A program made the translations under genes and the position numbers. Under the pieces are notes generated by a model. It saw nothing but the letters and a program-made list of their open reading frames with translations. It did no database searches and had not been told where the DNA came from. Below are positions 34,686 to 42,750 of a DNA stretch of 64,000 nucleotides, one piece after another. The stretch is from HGM04593 sp045646845 (lineage in GTDB: Bacteria; Bacteroidota; Bacteroidia; Bacteroidales; Bacteroidaceae): the NCBI GenBank assembly GCA_045646845.1, contig JAZRLO010000002.1, forward strand, positions 12,998 through 76,997, given 5' to 3'. Within the stretch, counting starts at the first letter, position 1. Each line of letters opens with the position of its first letter.

Positions 34686-34719
34686 TCTTTTTTCCTTGTT
34701 ACATATTAATAACGAAACG

Positions 34720-34778
34720 GAAAGAGAAAAAGTATATGCCGGAGAAATATTTTTTCCGGCATATACTTTTTCTCTTTC
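34720..34778 (-). terminator. Perfect 24-bp hairpin after the ECF sigma factor gene
   Basis: Arms 34720-34743 and 34755-34778 are exact complements (AAGTATATGCCGGA/TCCGGCATATACTT core) with an 11-base loop. It lies 16 bases past the sigma stop and before the 61-residue gene. It could be a terminator or an attenuator between them. Confidence 0.85.
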
Positions 34779-34794
34779 AGGAATGTATTCCCGT

Positions 34795-35388
34795 TCACTC
34801 CATCACAAGCGAAACACGCTTCTCGGCCGCGATACGACGCATATTCAAGACAGCATATCTCATACGTCCCAAAGCCGTGTTTATGCTCACACCGGTAATG
34901 TCCGCAATCTCCTTGAAGGAGAGGTCCTGATAATAGCGCATGAACACGACCTCGCGCTGGCAGTCGGGCAGTTCATCGATAAGTGCGCGAACATCCTTCA
35001 GCACCTGTTCGTTTACCATACGGTTCTCCACATTACCCTCGACAAGTTTGGCATTGTTGAAAAGGTCAATCTCGCTTTCATCGTTAGAAACGAGATTCTC
35101 GTTCCTTTCAGTGCGGAACTGGTCTATGACAAGATTGTGCGCGATACGTGTTATCCAGGCAGAGAATTTGCCGTCGTTGGTATAACGACCCTGCTGCAAA
35201 GTCACGATGGCCTTGACAAAAGTCTCTTGAAAGATATCCTCTGCCAACTCCTTTGAACGTACTATAAAATAGATGTAGTTGAATAACCTGTCCTGATGAC
35301 GGTTCAACAATATGTCGAACGCTGAATTATTGCCCTGCAAATAAAGTGAGACCAACATATCATCGGTCATCTGCTTCATACTCTCCAT
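34795..35388 (-). CDS. ECF-type RNA polymerase sigma factor
   Basis: A 197-residue sigma-70 family factor of the extracytoplasmic-function type. Region 2 reads FDILLNRHQDRLFNYIYFIV...AEDIFQETFVKAI...FSAWITRIAHNLVIDQFR; region 4 reads LPDCQREVVFMRYYQDLSFKEIADITGVSINTALGRMRYAVLNMRR with its helix-turn-helix. There is no adjacent anti-sigma, FecR or SusC gene, so it is not a standard outer-membrane-signalling pair. The promoter 35466-35497 uses the housekeeping -33/-7 spacing. What it controls and what releases it are unknown; the 61-residue protein downstream is the only nearby candidate partner. Confidence 0.92.
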   Translation of the reverse strand: MESMKQMTDDMLVSLYLQGNNSAFDILLNRHQDRLFNYIYFIVRSKELAEDIFQETFVKAIVTLQQGRYTNDGKFSAWITRIAHNLVIDQFRTERNENLVSNDESEIDLFNNAKLVEGNVENRMVNEQVLKDVRALIDELPDCQREVVFMRYYQDLSFKEIADITGVSINTALGRMRYAVLNMRRIAAEKRVSLVME

Positions 35389-35465
35389 TATTTCTTCATT
35401 TATGATTGAAGTAGAGATTTATCTATAGGCAACTGGTTTTAGGTTAATAATGATTTTGTTCGGGG

Positions 35466-35497
35466 CAAAGTAAAGAAATAAATCCATTATTTCCAAA
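35466..35497 (-). promoter_or_regulatory. Promoter of the ECF sigma gene
   Basis: TTACTTTG followed by C (35473-35466), one base off TAnnTTTG, with TTTG (35497-35494) exactly 20 bases upstream. Confidence 0.55.
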
Positions 35498-35567
35498 CGT
35501 TTTCAAAAAAAAGTTACATACAGCACAATATAACGGGGCGAAAAGACGTTAGTGCAAAACAAAAAAA

Positions 35568-35594
35568 GGTGAGGCCTTTTTGGTCATCCTCACC
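35568..35594 (-). terminator. Terminator after fmt
   Basis: On the minus strand GGTGAGG (35594-35588) pairs with CCTCACC (35574-35568) and is followed by a TTTTTTT run. It ends the DUF4924-prfC-tsaC-ClC-fmt operon, 22 bases after the fmt stop. Confidence 0.75.
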
Positions 35595-35615
35595 CTGTCA
35601 TTCTGCACGTCAGAA

Positions 35616-36602
35616 TCACTTCATATTCATGCCATCTATTGAAAAGCCGCGCAAAAGGTCGGCAACAGGCATGCGTTTCTTTCCGGCAAGCTGCACCTCA
35701 AGAAGCGAGATGTAACCGCCGTCAACGGCAACCTTAACGTAAGTCTTGCTGTCGGTAACTACCGTTCCCGGTTCCTTGGAATGCTGGCAGAGTTCCTTTT
35801 CGGCCTCATATACCTTGAGAGCAACCTCTTTGCCGTCTGCACCGACAAGTTCGCACCATGCTGCCGGGTACGGCGACATTCCGCGCACAAAATCATAGAC
35901 CTGTTCCACGCTCTTTGTCCAGTCAATCCTGCACGTATCACGGAATATCTTTGGGGCCGGGCGCAGCTCGCTCTCGGAGAGATACATGGTATCCTGAGCC
36001 ATGGCTGTAGCCTTTCCGTTCACGATGGCATCCACTGTACGCACGACCGTATCCCCGCCCTGCAGCATGAGTTTGTCGTGGAGTGTTCCGGCATTGTCCT
36101 TTTCGTCAATGGCAACAACATCGCGGAAAATGACATCGCCGGTATCTATCTCGTGCTTGAGGAAGAAGGTAGTGACACCAGTTTCCTTATCACCATTGAT
36201 TATAGCCCAGTTGATTGGAGCCGCACCTCGGTACTGAGGGAGCAAAGAAGCGTGAAGGTTGAATGTTCCCAGACGCGGCATGTTCCAGACGCTTTCGGGA
36301 AGCATTCTGAAAGCCACCACAATCTGCAGGTCGGCACGCCAGTCGCGCAAGGCGGACTGAAAAGCCTCATCCTTGAGCGATTCGGGCTGCAGGACAGGCA
36401 GGTTCTCTGCAACTGCGTATTGCTTTACCGGGCTCATAAGAAGCTGCGAACCGCGTTTGTTTATCACCTTGTCGGGCATCGTGACCACGCCCACAATCTC
36501 GTAGCCGCAATCCTCGCAAGAACGTTGTCTCTCAAGCAGACGGCGCAGAGGCTCCACCGCAAAATCCGGAGTGCCCAAATATACTATTCTTAATTTTTCC
36601 AT
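35616..36602 (-). CDS. fmt: Methionyl-tRNA formyltransferase
   Basis: A 328-residue formyltransferase. The N-terminal domain has RIVYLGTPDFAVEPL, the folate-site triad Asn-His-Asp in FNLHASLLPQYRGAAPINWAI and EIDTGDVI, and the C-terminal OB-like domain starts near 210 (RPAPKIFRDTCRIDW). It formylates initiator Met-tRNA using 10-formyl-tetrahydrofolate. Length is typical (310-330). It is last in an operon with prfC, tsaC and a ClC channel, 2 bases after the ClC gene, followed by the hairpin at 35568-35594. Confidence 0.97.
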   Translation of the reverse strand: MEKLRIVYLGTPDFAVEPLRRLLERQRSCEDCGYEIVGVVTMPDKVINKRGSQLLMSPVKQYAVAENLPVLQPESLKDEAFQSALRDWRADLQIVVAFRMLPESVWNMPRLGTFNLHASLLPQYRGAAPINWAIINGDKETGVTTFFLKHEIDTGDVIFRDVVAIDEKDNAGTLHDKLMLQGGDTVVRTVDAIVNGKATAMAQDTMYLSESELRPAPKIFRDTCRIDWTKSVEQVYDFVRGMSPYPAAWCELVGADGKEVALKVYEAEKELCQHSKEPGTVVTDSKTYVKVAVDGGYISLLEVQLAGKKRMPVADLLRGFSIDGMNMK

Positions 36603-36604
36603 AA

Positions 36605-38392
36605 TCAGTCTGATGTAAATTCAAGCAAAGTCTTGCGGTACGCAGTGAATATCGCCGACTTTGAGATGAAACCGATATACTCTCCTGTCACACCCTCGAC
36701 GGGAAGATTCCATGCGCCGGTCTCCTCGAACTTGCGCATTACGGCCTCCATCGGTTCCTCTATGCTGAGACGTTCGGGAACACTGCGCATGAGAGTCGCA
36801 ACATTGTAGCGATGATAGAGTTCCTGACGGAACATTATGTGCCTTATATCATCGAGATATACGATACCTACCAATGAATTTGCAGAGTTCACTACCGGGA
36901 ATATATTACGTTTTCCCTTGGCCACGATGCCAGTGAGTTCTCCGAGATCCATTTCGGGACTTACCTTAAGGAAGTTCTTCTCAATAACATCCTCGACTTT
37001 GAGGATTGTCAGGACAGCCTGGTCCTTATGGTGGGTTATGAGCTCACCTCGCTGTGCCAGACGCACAGCATATATATTGTTCTTGTCAAAAACCTTCACT
37101 GTGAGATATGAACAGACCGACACTATCATAAGAGGCAGGAATAGTTCATATCCGCCGGTAAGTTCTGCAATGAGGAATACTCCTGTAAGCGGCGCATGGA
37201 AGACACCCGACATAAGGGCAGCCATTCCGAAAAGCGCGAAATTCTGGTCGGAGACAGGGACGCCTATCCCCAACCTGTTGCAAACACTTGCGAAGAGGAA
37301 ACCTGTCACACAGCCCAGGAACAGGCTGGGAGCGAATATACCTCCGCAACCGCCGCCGCAATTGGTAACGGTAGAGGCGACAGCCTTGAACAGAATGATG
37401 AACAGCATGTACAGCATTATGAACCTGGCGTGCCCGTAGAAAAGCGAATTATCGAGTATTATATTCTGCGAAGAGCCGTTTATAAGTTCAGTAATGGTAT
37501 CATAACCTTCACCATAAAGCGGAGGGAACAAAAATATCAGACAACTCAACACACAGCCACCTATCAAGAGTTTATAATAGGGGTTTGATAATTTCTTGAA
37601 CAGCTTTTCTATAGCAGTGGTAACATGAGTGAAATAAAGTGAAACGAAACCACAAGCAACACCAAGCATCATCACATGAGGCACACGAGCCAGAATAAAA
37701 GGTTCTGTCGATGATAACTCAAACATTGGGCTGGTGCCTATCAGAAGATACGACAATGTAGCAGCAGTGACACTTGATATGAGCAATGGCAAGAGCGATG
37801 ACATCGTAAGGTCGAGCATCAGCACCTCCAGTGTAAACACAAGACCGGCAATGGGTGCCTTGAAGATTCCCGACACTGCACCTGCGGCACCGCAACCGAT
37901 AAGAAGCATCATGACCTTCTTCTCCATCTTGAACAAACTTCCGAGGTTGGAGCCTATTGCAGAGCCTGTCATGACAATAGGAGACTCGGCACCGACAGAA
38001 CCGCCGAAGCCGATTGTTATACCGCTGGCAATGAGCGATGACCATGAGTTGTGACGGCGTATCCTGCCCTGACGGCACGATATTGCATACAGTACCTTGG
38101 TGACTCCGTGGCTTATGTCGTCGCGCACTATCTTGCGTATGAAAAGCCCGGTAATGAAGATACCTATGACCGGATATACCAGATAGAGCCAGTTGAAGGT
38201 GTGCGCATCGAAATCACCGGTAAGCAGATGCTGTATGAAGTGGATAAGATGTTTGAGCGCGAATGCCGCAATGGCGGAAAGGACACCCACGACAAGACTC
38301 AGTATCAGTATGAACTGGTTCTGTGAGATATGCTTTTCCCTCCACTCTATGAAGCGGTCGAGCATGCCTTTCTCTTTCTTCTCTGCCATCAT
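36605..38392 (-). CDS. ClC-family chloride channel/antiporter with tandem CBS domains
   Basis: A 595-residue protein. The ClC membrane domain covers about residues 20-440: GGSVGAESPIVMTGSAIG holds the gating glutamate (Glu136), GIFKAPIAGLVFTLEV the next conserved helix, and GGGCGGIFAPSLFLG the GxFxP selectivity motif. Two CBS domains occupy about 460-585 (VEDVIEKNFLKVSPEMDL and MRSVPERLSIEEPMEAVMRKFEET). It moves Cl- across the inner membrane, as channel or Cl-/H+ exchanger. Two start codons overlap (38392 and 38389); the first overlaps the tsaC stop by four bases, so the genes are coupled. Its placement in a translation operon is unusual. Confidence 0.93.
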   Translation of the reverse strand: MMAEKKEKGMLDRFIEWREKHISQNQFILILSLVVGVLSAIAAFALKHLIHFIQHLLTGDFDAHTFNWLYLVYPVIGIFITGLFIRKIVRDDISHGVTKVLYAISCRQGRIRRHNSWSSLIASGITIGFGGSVGAESPIVMTGSAIGSNLGSLFKMEKKVMMLLIGCGAAGAVSGIFKAPIAGLVFTLEVLMLDLTMSSLLPLLISSVTAATLSYLLIGTSPMFELSSTEPFILARVPHVMMLGVACGFVSLYFTHVTTAIEKLFKKLSNPYYKLLIGGCVLSCLIFLFPPLYGEGYDTITELINGSSQNIILDNSLFYGHARFIMLYMLFIILFKAVASTVTNCGGGCGGIFAPSLFLGCVTGFLFASVCNRLGIGVPVSDQNFALFGMAALMSGVFHAPLTGVFLIAELTGGYELFLPLMIVSVCSYLTVKVFDKNNIYAVRLAQRGELITHHKDQAVLTILKVEDVIEKNFLKVSPEMDLGELTGIVAKGKRNIFPVVNSANSLVGIVYLDDIRHIMFRQELYHRYNVATLMRSVPERLSIEEPMEAVMRKFEETGAWNLPVEGVTGEYIGFISKSAIFTAYRKTLLEFTSD

Positions 38393-38961
38393 TCCCTTAT
38401 TATGGTTACAGTTCCGTTGGATGTCAGTTTAATTATGCTTGACGACTTGGCACTACCCTTCTCATGCTGCTTGTAGTTTACCACATAATCCACAGCCTCG
38501 ATAATCTCGGGGCTTATCTCGCCGAAGTTACCCGGCGTAGGTTCACCGCTCACGTTCGCCGAGGTTGACACTATCGCCTTCTGGAAACGGTAGCACAACT
38601 CCTTTGAAAAGAGTTCCGATGTCACGCGTATCCCCACACTTCCGTCCTCGGCAACCAGAGCAGGAGCTACATTTCGCGCCCCGTCATATATTATCGTCAA
38701 CGGTTTTGTGGTAAGTTCTATGAGATCCCAGGCTACGGCCGGAACATTCCCAACATAACGCGCAAGGCGGTCAGCACTATCAACCAACAGGAGCATCGCC
38801 TTGCTGTCGCAACGTTGCTTTATCTCATAAACGCGCTTTACCGCATCGGAATTGGAGGCATCGCATCCCAAACCCCATACCGTATCTGTGGGATAGAGGA
38901 TAACTCCACCCTTACGCATAACCTCAACGCACTTTTTCGCTTCATCTGCAATAGTACCCAT
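38389..38961 (-). CDS. tsaC: L-threonylcarbamoyladenylate synthase (TsaC/Sua5/YrdC family)
   Basis: A 190-residue YrdC-domain protein. Signals are GGVILYPTDTVWGLGCDASN, IKQRCDSKAMLLLVDS, PLTIIYDGA, VGIRVTSELFS and IVSTSANVSGEPTPGNF. It makes threonylcarbamoyl-AMP from threonine, bicarbonate and ATP, the first step of t6A37 tRNA modification; mtaB 8 kb away acts later on the same base. It lacks the C-terminal Sua5 domain, so TsaC is the right class. It lies 12 bases after prfC and overlaps the ClC gene by four bases. Confidence 0.93.
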   Translation of the reverse strand: MGTIADEAKKCVEVMRKGGVILYPTDTVWGLGCDASNSDAVKRVYEIKQRCDSKAMLLLVDSADRLARYVGNVPAVAWDLIELTTKPLTIIYDGARNVAPALVAEDGSVGIRVTSELFSKELCYRFQKAIVSTSANVSGEPTPGNFGEISPEIIEAVDYVVNYKQHEKGSAKSSSIIKLTSNGTVTIIRE

Positions 38962-38973
38962 AGCCGTATCTTT

Positions 38974-40548
38974 TTAGAATTCACTTGTAAAATGGAAACG
39001 GATTGATTTGAAGTCGTTCTGGGCCATCTGCAACACATAATTGCTGTCGGCCAGGAAGACGTCGCGTCCCTCTATGTCCTTTGCCATATACTGGTATTTG
39101 CGTTTCTTGAATGCCTCGAGTTCCGCCTCATCGTCACTCTCTATCCAGCATGCCTTGTACAGATTGACAGGTTCCCATCGGCATTTCGCATTGTACTCGT
39201 TTTCGAGACGGTACTGAATGACCTCGAACTGCAGCTGACCGACCGTTCCGATAAGCTTTCGGCCGTTATGCTGGTTTACGAACAACTGTGCCACACCCTC
39301 GCCCATAAGTTGGTCGATGCCCTTGGCAAGCTGTTTTGTCTTCATTGGGTCGGCATTCTCGATATACTTGAACATTTCGGGTGAGAAACTCGGCAACCCC
39401 TTGAAGTGCAGTTCCTCGCCTTCGGTCAACGTGTCGCCGATTTTGAAGTTGCCGGTGTCGGGCAGACCGATTATATCACCGGGATACGCCTCTTCGATAG
39501 TGCTCTTGCGCTGAGCCATGAACTGAGTCGGTGAAGAGAAGCGCATATCCTTGCCGAGACGGATATGACGGTAAGGAGTATTGCGCACGAATTTTCCTGA
39601 GCATATCTTACAGAAAGCCACACAAGAACGGTGATTGGGGTCAATATTGGCCGTAATCTTGAATATGAAGCCTGTAAATTTGGAGTCCTCGGGATTTACA
39701 GTCCGCTCCACAGCCTGCACCGGACGCGGACTCGGAGCTATCTTGACAAAGCAGTTCAGAAGTTCCTCGACACCGAAATTATTCAATGCCGAACCGAAGA
39801 AGACCGGTGCCACGCGTGCGTCCAGATAATCCTGTACATTGAATTCGGGATAAACACCCTCGACCAGTTCCAAGTCGGAACGGAGCTTGAATGCCAGTTC
39901 CTCACCGATATTGCTGTCGAGTTCGTTACTGTTGATGTCAATAGCCACCTTTTCCGTCACACGCTGCTTGTTGGGCGTAAAAAGGTCGAGTTTCCCCTCG
40001 TATATGTTATACACTCCCTTGAAACGTGCGCCCTGGTCTATCGGCCAGCTCAACGGACGGACAGAAATCTGCAGTTCGCTCTCCAGTTCGTCCAACAGTT
40101 CGAACGGGTCGCGGCCCTCGCGGTCCATCTTGTTCACATAAATTATTACAGGAGTGTTGCGCATGCGGCATACGGACATGAGCTTGCGTGTTTGGGTTTC
40201 TACACCTTTTGCGCTATCGACAACGATGATTACGCTATCGACAGCCGTGAGCGTACGGAACGTGTCCTCAGCAAAATCCTGGTGACCCGGAGTGTCGAGA
40301 ATGTTTATCTTATAGCCTTCATAGTCAAACTCCATCACCGATGTGGTCACGGAGATTCCGCGCTGTTTCTCAATCTCCATCCAGTCCGACGTAGCTGTCT
40401 TCTTTATCTTGTTTGACTTTACTGCGCCGGCAACCTGTATCTGACCGCCGAAAAGCAACAACTTTTCCGTAAGCGTCGTCTTTCCGGCATCCGGGTGCGA
40501 TATAATCGCAAAAGTTCTTCTGCGTTCTATTTCGTTCTGTATGCTCAT
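38974..40548 (-). CDS. prfC: Peptide chain release factor 3
   Basis: A 524-residue translational GTPase: G1 SHPDAGKTTLTEKL, switch GISVTTSVMEF, G3 DTPGHQDF, G4 NKMDREGRDPFELLDELE, then RF3-specific domains (FNNFGVEELL, RSCVAFCKICSGKF, GLPSFSPEMFKYIEN). RF3 promotes recycling of RF1/RF2 from the ribosome. Length matches the family (about 525-530). It follows the DUF4924 gene by 30 bases and precedes tsaC by 12, so it belongs to the same operon. Confidence 0.96.
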   Translation of the reverse strand: MSIQNEIERRRTFAIISHPDAGKTTLTEKLLLFGGQIQVAGAVKSNKIKKTATSDWMEIEKQRGISVTTSVMEFDYEGYKINILDTPGHQDFAEDTFRTLTAVDSVIIVVDSAKGVETQTRKLMSVCRMRNTPVIIYVNKMDREGRDPFELLDELESELQISVRPLSWPIDQGARFKGVYNIYEGKLDLFTPNKQRVTEKVAIDINSNELDSNIGEELAFKLRSDLELVEGVYPEFNVQDYLDARVAPVFFGSALNNFGVEELLNCFVKIAPSPRPVQAVERTVNPEDSKFTGFIFKITANIDPNHRSCVAFCKICSGKFVRNTPYRHIRLGKDMRFSSPTQFMAQRKSTIEEAYPGDIIGLPDTGNFKIGDTLTEGEELHFKGLPSFSPEMFKYIENADPMKTKQLAKGIDQLMGEGVAQLFVNQHNGRKLIGTVGQLQFEVIQYRLENEYNAKCRWEPVNLYKACWIESDDEAELEAFKKRKYQYMAKDIEGRDVFLADSNYVLQMAQNDFKSIRFHFTSEF

Positions 40549-40578
40549 TTTAATATATTTTATTCAGTGTTCAATGTA

Positions 40579-41133
40579 TCATGCCTCGCCGTCAAGATCG
40601 AGCCGTCCCTCTTCCTCCTCCTTGAAGTAGAGAGAGAGCATTGAGATGAAGCGGCTTATCTCGTTTGTAGCGTTGAGTGTCTCGGAGTTGATCTCCTTTT
40701 TCTGCAGTTTGAGAAGCCACACCATATATAGCGCGTCAAAACAGTTCTCAAGTTCATTCTTCTCCCTCCCGTTGCTTTTTGTACGAAACTCCACAATAAA
40801 CGGAAGTGCCTTATAGTATGCGGCAGAATAGTACGGAACCTTGGGAGACTTCAGAAGACGGAGATGAAGATCCGTAAGATTTATTATGACATTCCTGTTT
40901 ATCTGCAGGTGTCCGCTCTCCTTTACCCCTTCGTGCCTCATCATATCAATGAGGTTGGAGTACCACTGCAACAGCTCCTCTGCCTGACCGGACGGCAATG
41001 CGTACGGTTCGACCAGAAGAGCCTTTATCTTGTCCAACGAAAATTCATTGGCACGAAGCAGGTCTTCGACCTGCCACATATACAGCAGATATTCTGCTAT
41101 GTTCCTTTTACGAAGTTCTCTAGATATTAGCAA
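40579..41133 (-). CDS. DUF4924 family protein
   Basis: A 184-residue, largely helical, soluble protein. I recognise the N-terminal run NIAEYLLYMWQVEDLLRAN, the LLQWYSNLIDMMRHEG segment and GHLQINRNVIINLTDLHLRLL as the pattern of DUF4924, a Bacteroidota-restricted family of unknown function. No catalytic motif or membrane segment is visible. It is 30 bases upstream of prfC in the same direction and so probably heads the operon, which may tie it to translation; that is only an inference from position. Confidence 0.8.
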   Translation of the reverse strand: MLISRELRKRNIAEYLLYMWQVEDLLRANEFSLDKIKALLVEPYALPSGQAEELLQWYSNLIDMMRHEGVKESGHLQINRNVIINLTDLHLRLLKSPKVPYYSAAYYKALPFIVEFRTKSNGREKNELENCFDALYMVWLLKLQKKEINSETLNATNEISRFISMLSLYFKEEEEGRLDLDGEA

Positions 41134-41238
41134 AACAAGAGATTTTTAATTATTCTGAAATGTAACGGTTTCCCTATGCGGACCTTTGCACCGGAAGAGT
41201 GCAGAATCCCGGGCAACGCACAAGAGATGCTGCATCTT

Positions 41239-41919
41239 CTAATGCAGCGACACGACGCCCGTGGCTATAAGTATTGCACCTGCAAAGGAGCCTATCATGA
41301 CTGCTGCACCGATTACCTTATTTATAATGCATATTCCGCGTACGTCAAAACGGCACCTGAGTTTGTTCACGATATATGTTATGAAAGCCCACCACAGCAT
41401 TGCACCGCAGAATATTGACATGTATCCCAAGAACTGATACATGAGGCCATGTTCGGGCAACATGAAATTGAACGGTGTGAACAAGCCCATAAAAAGCAGT
41501 ATTATCATCGGATTCGACAATGTGATGAAGAAACCGGTGACACAATTGCGCAAAAGACTGCTCTTGTTGCGGCTCACATTGCGTGCGTTCTGCATGGGAT
41601 TGCTGCGGTATGTATGTACACCGAAGACAAACATGATCATCGCGCCGAGAAGCTGCATCCAATACGCGGCAGTACCGTTATGTACGAAATCATAAAGGAA
41701 TGAAAGACCATAACCGGTCAGAAGCGCATACAGGATATCGCTCATGGCAGCCCCGAGCCCTGTAATGAGTCCATAAGCACGTCCCTTGTTCAGCGTACGC
41801 TGTACACACAGGACACCTACGGGTCCCATAGGTGCGGATGCTACGATGCCGATGATGAGTCCCTTGATTATCATTTCAAGGGAAGTGACCTGGCCAAGCA
41901 TTTCATTTATACCATCCAT
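41239..41919 (-). CDS. LysE-family amino-acid exporter
   Basis: A 226-residue membrane protein with six predicted helices. The N-terminal signature GIVASAPMGPVGVLCVQRTLNKGRAYGLITGLGAAMSDILYALL matches the LysE/RhtB family, and FFITLSNPMIILLFMGLF is the conserved middle helix. Such proteins export amino acids or homoserine-like compounds. Starts at M1, M7 or M16 are all possible; M1 is given. The stop codon lies inside a small hairpin (GCTGCAT/ATGCAGC), not clearly a terminator. It appears monocistronic, and its substrate is unknown. Confidence 0.88.
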   Translation of the reverse strand: MDGINEMLGQVTSLEMIIKGLIIGIVASAPMGPVGVLCVQRTLNKGRAYGLITGLGAAMSDILYALLTGYGLSFLYDFVHNGTAAYWMQLLGAMIMFVFGVHTYRSNPMQNARNVSRNKSSLLRNCVTGFFITLSNPMIILLFMGLFTPFNFMLPEHGLMYQFLGYMSIFCGAMLWWAFITYIVNKLRCRFDVRGICIINKVIGAAVMIGSFAGAILIATGVVSLH

Positions 41920-42050
41920 ACTGCAAAGTTGTCATTTTTTTATGAAATATTAGCTATTAAAAAGCATTTTTTTTATTTTAAAAGACAAATATTCTGTTCA
42001 AAAATACAAATCACGGAAAAACATGCGTCTTTCCGTGACATACCGGGCTA

Positions 42051-42632
42051 TCATTTCTTTACGATGTCACCGCCCTTGACCTCTACCGCCTTGGTAGCCT
42101 TTCCTACTTTCAGAGAGATAAAAAGGTCAGAAACACCGGCAAAAAAAGCAGATATGCCGAACACTATAGATGTGGTTGATGAAACGTCGAACGGATTGGT
42201 CATTATTATTATGCCGGCAACTACAAGCAGAAGAGGAACTGCCAACAGATACATGGAAACCACCGCATATTTCTGGGCAGAAACTATCATAACCACCTGG
42301 AACAGCGCGAAAAGAATCAATATTACACCAAGAAGTATTGTGAAGAGATTCTCAAAGTTCATAGGGTCGGCTATGAGCCATACGCCGAACGCCATGCTGC
42401 CTACATCAATGACGGAAATAAGCACTTTGGGAATGACGGAGCTCTCCTTGTTCGAAACGTAAAGGGTTATTATTGAAACCAACGCCGGCAAAAAGAAGGC
42501 AGCTCCGGAAATACGGATGATTATAGACATGCTGCTTTCGCTTACGAAAATCATCAACAATCCTATGAGCATTGTAGCCATACTGCGTATGACATTGTTC
42601 GCCATAGAAGTTGTATTAAAACCAAATTTCAT
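42051..42632 (-). CDS. HdeD-like (DUF308) membrane protein
   Basis: A 193-residue protein of six predicted helices, built as repeated two-helix units (LIGLLMIFVSESSMSIIIRISGAAFFL, FTILLGVILILFALFQVVMI, LLLVVAGIIIMTNPFDVSSTTSIVFGISAFFAGVSDL). This is the pattern of HdeD/DUF308 proteins, which are linked to acid tolerance in enterobacteria but otherwise uncharacterised. The start is MKFGFNTT (42632), because the upstream extension contains the promoter (42665-42695). The last residues (KVGKATKAVEVKGGDIVKK) form a cytoplasmic basic tail. It is transcribed alone. Confidence 0.78.
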   Translation of the reverse strand: MKFGFNTTSMANNVIRSMATMLIGLLMIFVSESSMSIIIRISGAAFFLPALVSIITLYVSNKESSVIPKVLISVIDVGSMAFGVWLIADPMNFENLFTILLGVILILFALFQVVMIVSAQKYAVVSMYLLAVPLLLVVAGIIIMTNPFDVSSTTSIVFGISAFFAGVSDLFISLKVGKATKAVEVKGGDIVKK

Positions 42633-42664
42633 ATGAGCACTATTTAAAAAACTGTTCAATGCGA

Positions 42665-42695
42665 CAAATATAATAAAAAAGGCAAACAAACCAAA
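42665..42695 (-). promoter_or_regulatory. Promoter of the HdeD-like gene
   Basis: TATATTTG (42672-42665) with TTTG (42695-42692) 19 bases upstream. It fixes the downstream ATG at 42632 as the start. Confidence 0.65.
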
Positions 42696-42750
42696 CACAC
42701 GGGGAGACTATTCGTCCTAAAACCCCAGACAGACGGAACGGGATACAGAA

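Noticed and set aside
41227..41247. Hairpin GCTGCAT/ATGCAGC at the end of the LysE gene
   Set aside because: The stem is only 7 bp and lacks a T run on the relevant strand, so it is not called a terminator.
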